Shown here one piece after another: positions 26,780 through 36,133 of a stretch of DNA of 64,000 nucleotides. The notes below the pieces were generated by a model. The model was not told the DNA's origin. It did not search any database and saw only the letters and a program-made list of their open reading frames with translations. The translations under genes and the position numbers were made by a program. The number at the start of each line of letters is the position of its first letter. The stretch's first letter is position 1. Source of the DNA: Geomicrobium sp. JCM 19039. GTDB lineage: Bacteria > Bacillota > Bacilli > Bacillales > Marinococcaceae. The stretch is taken from positions 103,305 to 167,304 of the forward strand of contig NZ_BAXB01000007.1 in the NCBI RefSeq assembly GCF_000698145.1, written 5' to 3'.

Positions 26780-29700
26780 ATGATCATGTTCAAGAGGTGG
26801 CTTCCAGCCGCCTTAGCTTTTTTACTTGTCGCATCACCTTATGGTTCTGTTGCAAAGGCGGTTCAAGATCAAGGGTTTATTAATCCCCCTGATCATTATA
26901 AAGCGAGTGTTTTTGGTGATCTTGGAGGACAGAACAGTATAACCGCTGAGAATTTTGAGATTGATACGAACGATGATGGCACGCTATACATGAGGAGCTC
27001 CAATAACCAAGGGAAAATCGCGAGCAACAGTGAGGGCATCGCTTACACATACAAACAAATATCAGAAAGTTCAAATTTTAATTTAAGCACGACTGTGACG
27101 GTAGAGGATTGGACACCGAACAATCAAGTGAGCTTTGGAATCATGGTAAGAGATGAGATTCTAAAAAATGAGAATGATGAACACTTTACGGGTGATTACT
27201 TGGCTGTTGGCGCACTTGATCAAGAGATGAAAGGGTTTTACAACAAGAACGACAGGAGCAGTATCGAAAAGGATCATTGGTCTTTTGATGATTCTGATCC
27301 CCCACATGGGAATAAAGAATACTCACTCGCTCTCATCAAAAGCGGAGATGTGTATCAACTTTCTGTGAATGGTGAGCATCAAATAGTAGAAGATTTTGAT
27401 GCAGCACTTTCCTATGGAGGTTTTTTTACGGCACGTAATACAGCGGTGACTTTTAGTGAGTATAAGGTGGATGTATTATCTGATGAAGCAGATGGTGCTT
27501 CCCTTGTTGTTGATGATCAACGGGTGAAAAAAGAATATTTGAAAGGGGAAGATTTAAATTTAGAAGGGCTTCGTGTGCATGTTGAAAGCGCCAATGGAAG
27601 TGAGCGAAGGGTCAACGAAGACGAGTGGATCGTTACGGGTTATGACCCACAAGAGACCGGCGATCAGCAAATTAATATACATTATAATGGATTGACAGAA
27701 GAGATAGAAGTGACTGTTCATCCTTTATCTGTAACCGATTTGACCGTGGAATATGCACCCGCAAAGTCAACGTATTATGTCGGCGATATATTGAACACGG
27801 ACGGGTTGGAGATCGAGGCAGAATACAATGACGGTTACAAACATGGACCGCTCGAGCATACCGAGGTATCCTTTCAAATTCAAGGTAAAACGGTTCATCC
27901 GGGTGAAATACTGGAAAGTCCAGGAGAAAAAACGGTCTGGGTAGTTTCAGATGATTATTTCAGAGCTTTAGATTCTTTCACGATCGACATTCGTGACGAG
28001 GCGATCACTGAACTGGAGATTAGACAAGCTCCTGTTAAGACGTCGTATTTTATTGGAGAAGAATTTGAGCCCGCAGGAACGATGGTTTATGCCCATTATG
28101 AGGACGGAGAAGAAGTTCGAATAGGTCTTCAAGAGGTAGAGATTGATGATGTGAACACCGATCACATCGGGAGAAAAACCGTTGAAATTAGCTACAAAGG
28201 TGAAGTAGCAAGTTTCGATATCGAAGTCAAAGAACCTGAAGTCACACATATAGAAATTGTGGAATATCCAAAAACGACGTATGAAATTGGCCAACCATTT
28301 GATCCTAACGGTCTGGAAGTTGTATACGCATATGATAATGGAGATCAAACTACGGTGGAAGAAGAAACATTGTCGTTGGACATATCGGAATATGATGAAT
28401 TGGAACCGGGGAGGTACGAGATTGTTATTGAGGCAAACGGGAAGGCGTTTAAAGCGATAAAACTTCCTGTTATCGTCCAAAATCCGCGAGAACATCAATG
28501 GGAATCGATTGTATTTGGCCAATCAATTGGTGAAGACACCAACAGCATTAAAGAACATGAGGGTGGCAACATCGAGTTGTATGCCCATGGAAATGCCGGG
28601 AAGGTGACGCAAGACCATGATGGCATTTCCTATTACTATACTGAATTAAATGCAGAAGGCGACAATTTTGACCTATCTGCAGATATTGAAGTTATTGAGT
28701 ATGCGAAGGCACCTCACGATGGTCAGGAGTCATTTGGGATTATGGCACGCGATGCGATCGGTCCAGCGTGGGATTCAGGCGTATTTTCATCCAATGTTGC
28801 TACAGTCGGAGGCTTTAGCGGTGGAACTAGCGAAGCCAATGGAACGCAATTGTATGTAAGAAGCGGGGTGATATCTCCTGATGGAGAAGGCAGTGAAGGT
28901 ATTCAGAAAAACATGATACGGGAAGAGCGCCCCGGTTCGTCAAACACTTTTCCTGCAACGGAGTACAGATTACAATTAACAAAAACCAACAGTGGGTTTA
29001 AAGGTTCACTAAATGGCGAGAATCAGACCATAATCTTTGAACCAGATATTCTTAGCGTACAAGATGATAAAATGTATGTAGGTTTCTTTGTCGCAAGAGA
29101 AGCTACAATAAATGTTCATAATATTGATTTGTCGGTAACCGATGCAAATGTAGACCCACCAAAAGTTGCCCCCCCATCTGAGCCAGTTGAGCCGACGTTG
29201 AACATCGTATCCTTAGAACGGACATCAGACACAGAGACGTATCATGTAAAAGCTGAATCCAATACTGAGGGGACTCTCCGGCTCATTCAAGAAGGACAAG
29301 TGATTAAAGAGGAAGGAAAAATGTCCTCTGGTGTGGTCCTGCCCATTCATGCACCTCTTAATGATAATGAACAAACACGATTTACGGCTGTGTTTATACC
29401 CGATGACTCGAAAAACTTATCAAACGATCAGCCGATCATCAAAAATTTCACGGTTATAAACCGAACATTCCAAGACGAAATTCATGTGACACCTGAAGGC
29501 CATCATACAGGAGAGGGTACAAGGAATGATCCAGTTGATGTTGATACTGCCATAGATTTTGTCAGCCGAGGACAAACAATCCTTCTCCATGATGGGCACT
29601 ACATTCGGGATGAAAAGCTGAACATTCGTAAGTATAATGATGGAGCAGAAGGTGAAATGAAAACGTTGAAAGCAAAGAAAGGCAGTCACCCGGTCATTGA

Positions 29701-30598
29701 TTTTAACTCTGTATCAGAGGGTGCGGTGCTGAGTGGAGATTATTGGCATATCGAGGGCATTGATTTTGCCCGTTCCGCAGGTAATACGAAAGGTTTCGTC
29801 ATCGGCGGCAGTCATAATATTGTAGAGAATAGCAGATTCTATGAAAACGGCGATACGGGACTACAGATCAGTCGTACGGACCCTTCTGAAGACGATATAT
29901 CTATGTGGCCGTCACACAACCTTGTCTTAAACTCGACATCTTTTGATAATCGAGACCCTGCAGAGAACAACGCGGATGGATTTGCAGCAAAGCTAACGTC
30001 AGGGGAAGGCAATGTGTTTCGAGGAGCAATTGCTCATAACAATATTGATGATGGTTTTGATTTATATGCAAAGGTAGGAACCGGTGCAATTGGTGCTGTT
30101 GTCATTGAAGACAGTATTGCATATAGAAACGGCACACTTACTAATGGTAGTGCAGGTGGTGGGGATAAAAATGGCTTTAAACTGGGGGGTGAAGGAATCT
30201 ACGTTCCTCACATCATTCGCAATAGCATAGCTTTTGAAAACGGATCGACAGGTTTTACGAGCAATAGCAACCCGGGTCTGATCGCTGAAAACAACATCGC
30301 ATTCAATAATGAAGGCGGGAATTTGGATATGTCCACATATACCAACATACAGGAGGATTTTGAATTAGACCGTTTTATTTCCTATCACACCCGTCCTGCA
30401 CTAAGAGATCGTTATCCTTACAGGTTGGAATCAAACAGCAACTATTTGTTTGATGGTGACGTATCAGAGAATAAAAAAGGTATCCAAATTAATGAACAGC
30501 ATTTCAGGAGTTTACATCCTCAACTTCCATATAAACGAGATGAGAATGGAGATATTATTTGGGGAGATTTCCTCTATTGGATTCCGCCGGCAATATAA
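26780..30598 (+). CDS. Secreted multidomain pectate lyase, PL9 family
   Basis: About 1272 residues. Signal peptide 1-27 (basic MIMFKR, hydrophobic core, cleavage near VAKA). Then a beta-sandwich module (about 30-235), four bacterial Ig-like repeats of 75-85 residues (about 240-575, each with a Y..G......GL.V...Y.DG core), a second copy of the beta-sandwich module (about 578-800), an acidic Pro-rich linker, and a C-terminal right-handed beta-helix (about 900-1270). The helix carries PL9 features: GTRNDPVDVDTAIDFV, DNRDPAENNADGFAAK and NNIDDGFDLYAK. PL9 lyases cleave polygalacturonate by calcium-dependent beta-elimination. The repeats probably bind carbohydrate or extend the enzyme from the wall. 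ATG 26780 has AAAGGAGGG. Confidence 0.9.
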   Translation: MIMFKRWLPAALAFLLVASPYGSVAKAVQDQGFINPPDHYKASVFGDLGGQNSITAENFEIDTNDDGTLYMRSSNNQGKIASNSEGIAYTYKQISESSNFNLSTTVTVEDWTPNNQVSFGIMVRDEILKNENDEHFTGDYLAVGALDQEMKGFYNKNDRSSIEKDHWSFDDSDPPHGNKEYSLALIKSGDVYQLSVNGEHQIVEDFDAALSYGGFFTARNTAVTFSEYKVDVLSDEADGASLVVDDQRVKKEYLKGEDLNLEGLRVHVESANGSERRVNEDEWIVTGYDPQETGDQQINIHYNGLTEEIEVTVHPLSVTDLTVEYAPAKSTYYVGDILNTDGLEIEAEYNDGYKHGPLEHTEVSFQIQGKTVHPGEILESPGEKTVWVVSDDYFRALDSFTIDIRDEAITELEIRQAPVKTSYFIGEEFEPAGTMVYAHYEDGEEVRIGLQEVEIDDVNTDHIGRKTVEISYKGEVASFDIEVKEPEVTHIEIVEYPKTTYEIGQPFDPNGLEVVYAYDNGDQTTVEEETLSLDISEYDELEPGRYEIVIEANGKAFKAIKLPVIVQNPREHQWESIVFGQSIGEDTNSIKEHEGGNIELYAHGNAGKVTQDHDGISYYYTELNAEGDNFDLSADIEVIEYAKAPHDGQESFGIMARDAIGPAWDSGVFSSNVATVGGFSGGTSEANGTQLYVRSGVISPDGEGSEGIQKNMIREERPGSSNTFPATEYRLQLTKTNSGFKGSLNGENQTIIFEPDILSVQDDKMYVGFFVAREATINVHNIDLSVTDANVDPPKVAPPSEPVEPTLNIVSLERTSDTETYHVKAESNTEGTLRLIQEGQVIKEEGKMSSGVVLPIHAPLNDNEQTRFTAVFIPDDSKNLSNDQPIIKNFTVINRTFQDEIHVTPEGHHTGEGTRNDPVDVDTAIDFVSRGQTILLHDGHYIRDEKLNIRKYNDGAEGEMKTLKAKKGSHPVIDFNSVSEGAVLSGDYWHIEGIDFARSAGNTKGFVIGGSHNIVENSRFYENGDTGLQISRTDPSEDDISMWPSHNLVLNSTSFDNRDPAENNADGFAAKLTSGEGNVFRGAIAHNNIDDGFDLYAKVGTGAIGAVVIEDSIAYRNGTLTNGSAGGGDKNGFKLGGEGIYVPHIIRNSIAFENGSTGFTSNSNPGLIAENNIAFNNEGGNLDMSTYTNIQEDFELDRFISYHTRPALRDRYPYRLESNSNYLFDGDVSENKKGIQINEQHFRSLHPQLPYKRDENGDIIWGDFLYWIPPAI

Positions 30599-30606
30599 AC
30601 TCACCT

Positions 30607-30716
30607 AGTAAAAAAAGCGGCTATCGCGTCTTGTTATGCTGTGCGTGCCGGTATTCCTCTCTTTTGGAGGCGTAATCGACTCCTCATGCAGCACAGCTTG
30701 ATCGCTGTCGCTTTTT
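30607..30716 (+). terminator. long imperfect hairpin with terminal T run
   Basis: AAAAAAGCG pairs with CGCTTTTTT at the far ends, and GCTGTGC near 30640 pairs with GCACAGC near 30690. A TATCGCG/GATCGCT-like pairing lies between and a small inner hairpin (TCCTCTCTTTTGGAGG) at the top. It is far larger than a simple terminator. It separates the catabolic and lyase genes from the importer genes and may partly terminate or protect the 3' end of the upstream mRNA. Confidence 0.5.
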
Positions 30717-30808
30717 TGTTTTGTTTCAAACATGTCTGTTTTTTGAATGAAAAGATCGGGTTTTTAAATTTAAAATTTTCAGAATAAAAATTAGAATGAA
30801 GATATAAA

Positions 30809-30822
30809 GGAAAGCGCTTTCA
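30809..30822. promoter_or_regulatory. CcpA cre site before the importer operon
   Basis: GGAAAGCGCTTTCA is a near-perfect palindrome differing from cre consensus TGNAANCGNWNNCW only at the first base. It lies 29 bases before the binding-protein start, so the importer is probably glucose-repressed. Confidence 0.75.
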
Positions 30823-30850
30823 AAACTGCATTTAAGGGAGTGTGAAGGGT

Positions 30851-32155
30851 GTGAAAAGGAACTATCAAGTGCCATTATATTCGGTTATGGCAGCTGCACT
30901 GCTTGCCGCGTGCGGAGGGGACACTGATAACGGAAGCGAGACGGAAGCAACTGCAGGTGAAGAGGAAATAGTGCTACGCATGTCGTGGTGGGGGTCACAA
31001 GAAAGGCATAATATGACAAATGAAATCATTGAAATGTATGAAAGTGAGAACCCTCACGTGTCAATTCAGCCAGATTTTGCAGGGTTTGATGGGTACTTTG
31101 AGAAGATGGCAACGCAAGCAGCTGGTGGGAATCTCCCGGATATTATGCAGCAAAATCATGGGGAATTCGTAAATCAATATGCTTCTCAAGGGCAGTTAGC
31201 GGATTTGCAGCCTTTCATTGATGACGGAACGATTAATGTCAGTGCAGTCAGTGAAACGGTGTTAGAATCTGGTGAATTTGATGGGGAATTGGTCGGGCTT
31301 CCGACAGGTATGAACGCATTGGCGGGGCTATATGATCCGGACATGATTGAATCTGCAGGTGCAGAGCTTCCGAATGAGGACTGGACGTGGGAAGACATGA
31401 TTGACATGGCTACGACGGTCCATGAGTATACAGGGAATTACGGGATGCGGTTAATGGAGCCGGGAAATATGTTTGAATACTATCTTCGAGATAACGGTAA
31501 GCGTCTGTTCAATGAAGATGGGACAGACCTGGGGTATGAAGATGACCAACTTTTTGTGGAGTATTTGACGATGAATAAGCGAATGGTGGATGACGGAGTG
31601 GCTCCCGGCTATGATGTTATTGGAGAAATTCAAGGGCTGGAAGACGAACTACTTGTACACGGCACGGCAGCCATTAACTTTCGGTGGACAAACCAATTAA
31701 ATACCATTGCGTCTGCTGCAGGGGATGATCGAAATATTGAACTTGCGATTTTACCCGGTGATAACAATGATGAGGCAATGTATTTGAGGCCTTCCATGCT
31801 CTGGTCAATCGCTGAGAATTCTCAGCATAAAGAGGAAGCGGCAAAATTTATTGATTTTTACACGAACCAAACTGAAGTTTTCGATGTGGTAGGATCTGAT
31901 CGCGGTGTGCCTATTAATGAAGACATTCAAGAGGAGATGAGAAGCGATCTTAATGAGACAGACCAAAAAGTATTTGACTTTATTTCCTACGTGACGGACC
32001 ACAGTACACCCGTCGATTCAAATTATCCACCACAAGCCGCGCAAGTCTTAAATGCTCTTGAGGATGTTGATGAGCTAGTAATTTATGGGCAAATGACGCC
32101 GGAAGAAGGCGCTGCCCAATTTAGGCAAGAGGCGAACGCAATTCTTGGGAACTAA
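30851..32155 (+). CDS. Sugar ABC transporter substrate-binding lipoprotein
   Basis: 434 residues. Lipoprotein signal with lipobox LLAAC (Cys about residue 21) and an acidic linker, then an extracellular solute-binding domain of family 1 (LRMSWWGSQERHNMTNEIIEMY, PDIMQQNHGEF, GLPTGMNALAGLYD). It presents the sugar to the two permeases that follow. The context (pectate lyase, uxaABC) suggests oligogalacturonides. I chose GTG 30851 with GGGAG ten bases upstream; the GTG at 30842 is too close to that site. No ATPase gene is present, as is usual for this class, which shares MsmX. Confidence 0.88.
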   Translation: MKRNYQVPLYSVMAAALLAACGGDTDNGSETEATAGEEEIVLRMSWWGSQERHNMTNEIIEMYESENPHVSIQPDFAGFDGYFEKMATQAAGGNLPDIMQQNHGEFVNQYASQGQLADLQPFIDDGTINVSAVSETVLESGEFDGELVGLPTGMNALAGLYDPDMIESAGAELPNEDWTWEDMIDMATTVHEYTGNYGMRLMEPGNMFEYYLRDNGKRLFNEDGTDLGYEDDQLFVEYLTMNKRMVDDGVAPGYDVIGEIQGLEDELLVHGTAAINFRWTNQLNTIASAAGDDRNIELAILPGDNNDEAMYLRPSMLWSIAENSQHKEEAAKFIDFYTNQTEVFDVVGSDRGVPINEDIQEEMRSDLNETDQKVFDFISYVTDHSTPVDSNYPPQAAQVLNALEDVDELVIYGQMTPEEGAAQFRQEANAILGN

Positions 32156-32258
32156 TATAAAAAGGTGCGGTTCTGCTCTTTATAGCAGGATCGCATTCAA
32201 TCAATCTCGTGAGCTTGGTAGTTAGACAATGAATTTAATAGGCTAAGAGGTGAACAAC

Positions 32259-33242
32259 GTGTCACAATCTCACATGGACGACCAAGCTAGATTACAAGAG
32301 AATACCGGCCTTCCTCCAAATCGGAATTTAAAAGGGCGGTTCGGTTTTGGGAAAAATAAGAGACCTAGAAAAGACTTGCAAAATGGTGTAGGATACATAT
32401 TCTTATCACCGTTTGTCATTGGAACCATCTTACTTACGATGTTCCCAATATTGTATTCACTGTATCTCTCCTTTACAAATTATTCGATGGGCGGAACTCC
32501 GGAATGGATCGGTTTTGGTAATTACGTCCATATGTTCAACAACGACGCGATGTTTTGGCAGTCAATGGAAGTTACGTTTTTCTATGCAGGCACTGCAGTT
32601 CCACTTCGTCTTATATTCGCTTTGTTTGTGGCCATAATTCTTAATAAAGTCATTGAAATGGTAGGAGTTTATCGGACTTTATTGTATCTTCCGTCCGTTG
32701 TAGGCGGAAGTGTTGGTGTTGCCATTATGTGGCGTCAGCTGTTTGGAAATGAAGGGGCAGTTAACGGAGTTTTGTCTATGCTCGGCTTGCCGACACATTC
32801 ATGGCTAGGTGATCCCAATACAGCGATTTGGACACTCGTGATTTTATATGGCTGGCAGTTCGGGTCTTCAATGTTGATCTTTCTTGCAGGTTTACGCAAT
32901 ATTCCGACGAGTTTCTATGAAGCCTCTGCTGTCGATGGTGCAAGGCCTATTCAGCAGTTCTTTAAAATTACTTTACCAATGTTGACACCCGTTATCCTCT
33001 TCAATGTAATTATGCAGACCATTCAAGGGTTTATGGCATTTACACCGGCTTACGTAGTAACTGCAGGGGACCCTATAAACAGCACACTCTTATACATCTT
33101 GTATATGTATCGCCAAGCGTTCGAATATTTCAACATGGGTTATGCTGCAGCACTTGCATGGGTAATGCTTGTCATTATTGCAATATTAACAGCGATTATA
33201 TTTAAAAGTTCTCAATACTGGGTTCATTATGAAGATAAGTAA
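32259..33242 (+). CDS. Sugar ABC transporter permease (1)
   Basis: About 327 residues with six membrane segments. MalF/LplB-type inner membrane component; the ATPase-contact EAA loop is EASAVDGARPIQQFFKITLP (about 225-244). A charged cytoplasmic N-terminus with KGRFGFGKNKRPRK precedes the first helix. GTG 32259 lies six bases after AGAGGTG and is preferred over the GTG at 32250. The 94-base gap before it contains a weak hairpin (GCTCTTTATAGC...). Confidence 0.88.
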   Translation: MSQSHMDDQARLQENTGLPPNRNLKGRFGFGKNKRPRKDLQNGVGYIFLSPFVIGTILLTMFPILYSLYLSFTNYSMGGTPEWIGFGNYVHMFNNDAMFWQSMEVTFFYAGTAVPLRLIFALFVAIILNKVIEMVGVYRTLLYLPSVVGGSVGVAIMWRQLFGNEGAVNGVLSMLGLPTHSWLGDPNTAIWTLVILYGWQFGSSMLIFLAGLRNIPTSFYEASAVDGARPIQQFFKITLPMLTPVILFNVIMQTIQGFMAFTPAYVVTAGDPINSTLLYILYMYRQAFEYFNMGYAAALAWVMLVIIAILTAIIFKSSQYWVHYEDK

Positions 33243-33259
33243 AGGAGTGGAGCTTAGGA

Positions 33260-34108
33260 ATGGAGCATAAAAAAAAGGTTCGTTTAAAAAAGATCATTCA
33301 GCACACTCTGTTAATTGCCTTTACAGCGGTTATGCTCTATCCAATTGTCTGGATGGCCGGCAGTTCATTTAAAGAGAGTTCGCAAGTGTTTATCAATCCA
33401 CATCACATCATTCCATCGGAGTGGAACTTTGAAAACTATATCGTTGGTTGGGAAGGGTTTGGCGGCATAACGTTTTCAACCTTCTTTATGAACTCGATTT
33501 TCATTGCAACTGTAGCAACTGTTGGAAGTGTGTTATTCTCCGCAGTTGTCGCTTACGGGTTTACACGGATTAATTTCAAAGGCAAGAGGTTTTGGTTCGT
33601 TGTAATGATGCTCACGATGATGCTGCCTTTCGAAATGGTCATGATTCCGCAATACATTATGTTCAATTGGTTTGGGTGGATAGACACTTATTTACCACTC
33701 ATTCTACCCTCGTTCTTCGGCGTTCCGTTTTTCATCTTTTTAATCATGCAATTTATTCGTACCATTCCGAAAGAATTGGATCAGGCTGCAATGATCGATG
33801 GGTGTAACAGTATTTCAATATTTTTTAGGATCATCTTGCCACTGGTTGTGCCGGCAATGATGACAGCGGCGATTTTCTCGTTCTACTGGCGTTGGGATGA
33901 CTTTATGTCTCCGTTAATTTATTTGCAAACACCGCAAAAGTATCCAGTATCACTTGCGTTGAATTTGTTTGCCGATCCTGACTCCGTGACGAACTGGGGA
34001 GCGTTGTTTGCCATGACAACACTCAGTTTATTACCTATCATTGTCGTTTTCTTCATATTCCAACGTTACATTGTGGAAGGAATTAGTACGAGCGGTCTAA
34101 AAAGTTAA
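33260..34108 (+). CDS. Sugar ABC transporter permease (2)
   Basis: 282 residues, MalG/LplC-type with six membrane segments. EAA loop LDQAAMIDGCNSISIFFRII (about 172-191), and the C-terminus ends QRYIVEGISTSGLKS, typical of this partner. It starts 17 bases after permease 1 behind GGAGTGG. Together with the binding protein it makes a CUT1-type importer. Confidence 0.9.
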   Translation: MEHKKKVRLKKIIQHTLLIAFTAVMLYPIVWMAGSSFKESSQVFINPHHIIPSEWNFENYIVGWEGFGGITFSTFFMNSIFIATVATVGSVLFSAVVAYGFTRINFKGKRFWFVVMMLTMMLPFEMVMIPQYIMFNWFGWIDTYLPLILPSFFGVPFFIFLIMQFIRTIPKELDQAAMIDGCNSISIFFRIILPLVVPAMMTAAIFSFYWRWDDFMSPLIYLQTPQKYPVSLALNLFADPDSVTNWGALFAMTTLSLLPIIVVFFIFQRYIVEGISTSGLKS

Positions 34109-34134
34109 ACGATGCGAAATAGGAGTGTCTAATA

Positions 34135-35436
34135 ATGAAGAGATATGTAGTGTGCGGTGTTAGCAATCGAGCAATTTCCATGTTTATAGCTCCGATGATT
34201 TATCGGTTTGCTGGTCACTGCCAGTTGGTGGGTTTATTAGATATTGATGCAAAAAGGTTTGACGTGTGTGCAGAGAGGATACCTGAAACGAAAGCGATAC
34301 CAACCTATGAAAATCATCAGTTTGAGTTCATGGTACAGGAGGAAAAACCTGATGTCGTTATCGTTGCCGGCAGGGATGATACACATGTGGAGTACATTTT
34401 AGAAGCTCTATCGCTAAATTTGGATGTTATTGTTGAAAAGCCGCTTGCCACATCGGCGGAAGATAGTGAGCGAATTGTCAAAGCAGAGCAACAAAGTAAG
34501 GGTAAGGTAATCGTGACGTTTAATTATCGATACAGTCCTTATCATTTAAAGATTAAGGAATTGTTGCTTGAAGGAAAAATTGGAAAGATTACTTCAGTAG
34601 ACTTGAACTGGTACATTGATACGTTTCATGGATCAAGTTACTTTCAAAGATGGAATCGCTTACGTGAACGCTCAGGAGGTTTATCGATTCACAAAAGCTC
34701 TCATCACTTTGATCTCGTCAGCTGGTGGTTGGACCAGCGCCCGTTGCAAGTGTTTGCTTATGGAGATCGCTTCTATTATGGCGACAATAGCGAACACAAT
34801 CCAGAGAAAGAAGATGGCAGGTTTTGTGGAACGTGTCAGGTAAGGCAACGATGCACGTACTATACACGCTGGAATTCAAGAAGTAATTCTCAAGAAGTTC
34901 AAGATGACCACATATCAATGAATAAACGATCACGTGATGGCTATTCGAATTATCGACCTGACCAGTGCATCTATGATTCTGAGATTAACATTGAAGATGC
35001 ATATACAGCTACAGTGAAATATGATCGTGGGGCAATACTAAGCTACTCCATTAATTTCTCGCTGCCATATGAAGGCTATCGACTGGCAATTAATGGGACA
35101 AAGGGCAGAATTGAAACGATGGAGTATCACGCTCCGTCCCGTGTCCCTTTTCCAACGCCAAGGCAGACGATCGACTATTTCCCGCTATTTGGAGCAAAAG
35201 AGACGATTCATGTAGTCGAACGAGAAGGTGGGCATGGAGGTGGTGATCCTGTCATTCAAGAGGACTTATTCTTAGGGGAAGATCCACACAGACCGTATGA
35301 TGTCTTGTCGGGCAGTGAAGATGGTGCTTATGCTGTTGCGACAGGAGAGGCGGTCTGGAAATCAGCCACAATGAACCAACCGATCAACGTCGATGACATT
35401 CTGACAATCAATTTGCGAGACGTGCATCAAAAATAG
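34135..35436 (+). CDS. Gfo/Idh/MocA-family oxidoreductase (4)
   Basis: 433 residues. Rossmann start VVCGVSNRAISMF, catalytic-type EKPLATS (about residue 100), NYRYSPYHLKIKELL and HKSSHHFDLVSWWL typical of the family. A cysteine cluster FCGTCQVRQRCTYY (about 232-245) plus QCIYD (about 278) is seen in a subgroup of these enzymes and may bind metal. Located between importer and YesL in the same transcript; B. subtilis YteT in the rhamnogalacturonan cluster is a similar case. It probably acts on an imported uronate-derived sugar. Confidence 0.85.
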   Translation: MKRYVVCGVSNRAISMFIAPMIYRFAGHCQLVGLLDIDAKRFDVCAERIPETKAIPTYENHQFEFMVQEEKPDVVIVAGRDDTHVEYILEALSLNLDVIVEKPLATSAEDSERIVKAEQQSKGKVIVTFNYRYSPYHLKIKELLLEGKIGKITSVDLNWYIDTFHGSSYFQRWNRLRERSGGLSIHKSSHHFDLVSWWLDQRPLQVFAYGDRFYYGDNSEHNPEKEDGRFCGTCQVRQRCTYYTRWNSRSNSQEVQDDHISMNKRSRDGYSNYRPDQCIYDSEINIEDAYTATVKYDRGAILSYSINFSLPYEGYRLAINGTKGRIETMEYHAPSRVPFPTPRQTIDYFPLFGAKETIHVVEREGGHGGGDPVIQEDLFLGEDPHRPYDVLSGSEDGAYAVATGEAVWKSATMNQPINVDDILTINLRDVHQK

Positions 35437-35447
35437 GAGGTGGTCCC

Positions 35448-36111
35448 ATGACGGGGGGCAGGTTGTTTGTATTTATCTATACACTTTGTCAATGGATTTG
35501 TTATTTCTTCTATTTAAACGTCATGTGGTTGTTTTGTTCGCTACTCGGAGGTATAATTTTTGGTATCGGTCCAAGTACGGTTGCGGTGTATGCCATTGCA
35601 AGGAAAACAAAGCTTGGTGAAGAGGATTTTCCGTTATTTCGAACCTTTTGGAACGTGTATAAAGCAGAGTTTATTAAGGCTAATGCTCTGTTTCTAATGC
35701 TTCTTGCGATTGGTTTTGTCGTCTACTTTAATATAAACTATTTTAGGTTATTTGATGATATGTTCCATATGGGAATGCAAGTTTTCAGTACGATCATTGC
35801 ATTGATGTTTATTTTTATTGCTTTATACATCTTTCCGGTTTACGTACACTACGATTTAGAGTTTAAGAAGTATATACAATATGCTTCGGCACTGAGTATC
35901 TTGCATCTCGGTCAAACGGCACTCATGATTTTGTCGGCTGTGTCTGTATACTACTTTTTTTATAAGCTTTCCGGGTTTTATTCCTTTATTTGCGGTCAGT
36001 TTCATCATTCACCTTAATGTATGGTTGGCATTCAGAACGATAGAGAAAGTTGAAAGCAAAGGTGAGCAACTAAAGGAAGTGGATTACGTAAAAATCGGCC
36101 AGCAAATCTAA
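35448..36111 (+). CDS. YesL-like DUF624 membrane protein (one frameshift)
   Basis: 220 residues when one T is removed from the TTT run near 35970. DUF624/YesL family: small membrane protein of about five segments with WLFCSLLGGIIFGIGPSTVAVYAIARK near the N-terminus. Restoring the frame gives PGFIPLFAVSFIIHLNVW and the stop at 36111. YesL proteins are found with YesM/YesN two-component systems and CUT1 sugar importers, as here; their exact role is unknown. GGAGGTGG precedes the start. Confidence 0.85.
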
Positions 36112-36133
36112 CAACAAGGAAGAGCGATACACC

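Noticed and set aside
27968..28522. 184-residue open frame antisense to the pectate lyase gene
   Set aside because: It lies fully inside a well-supported gene, has low-complexity F/R/N-rich composition and no start signals.
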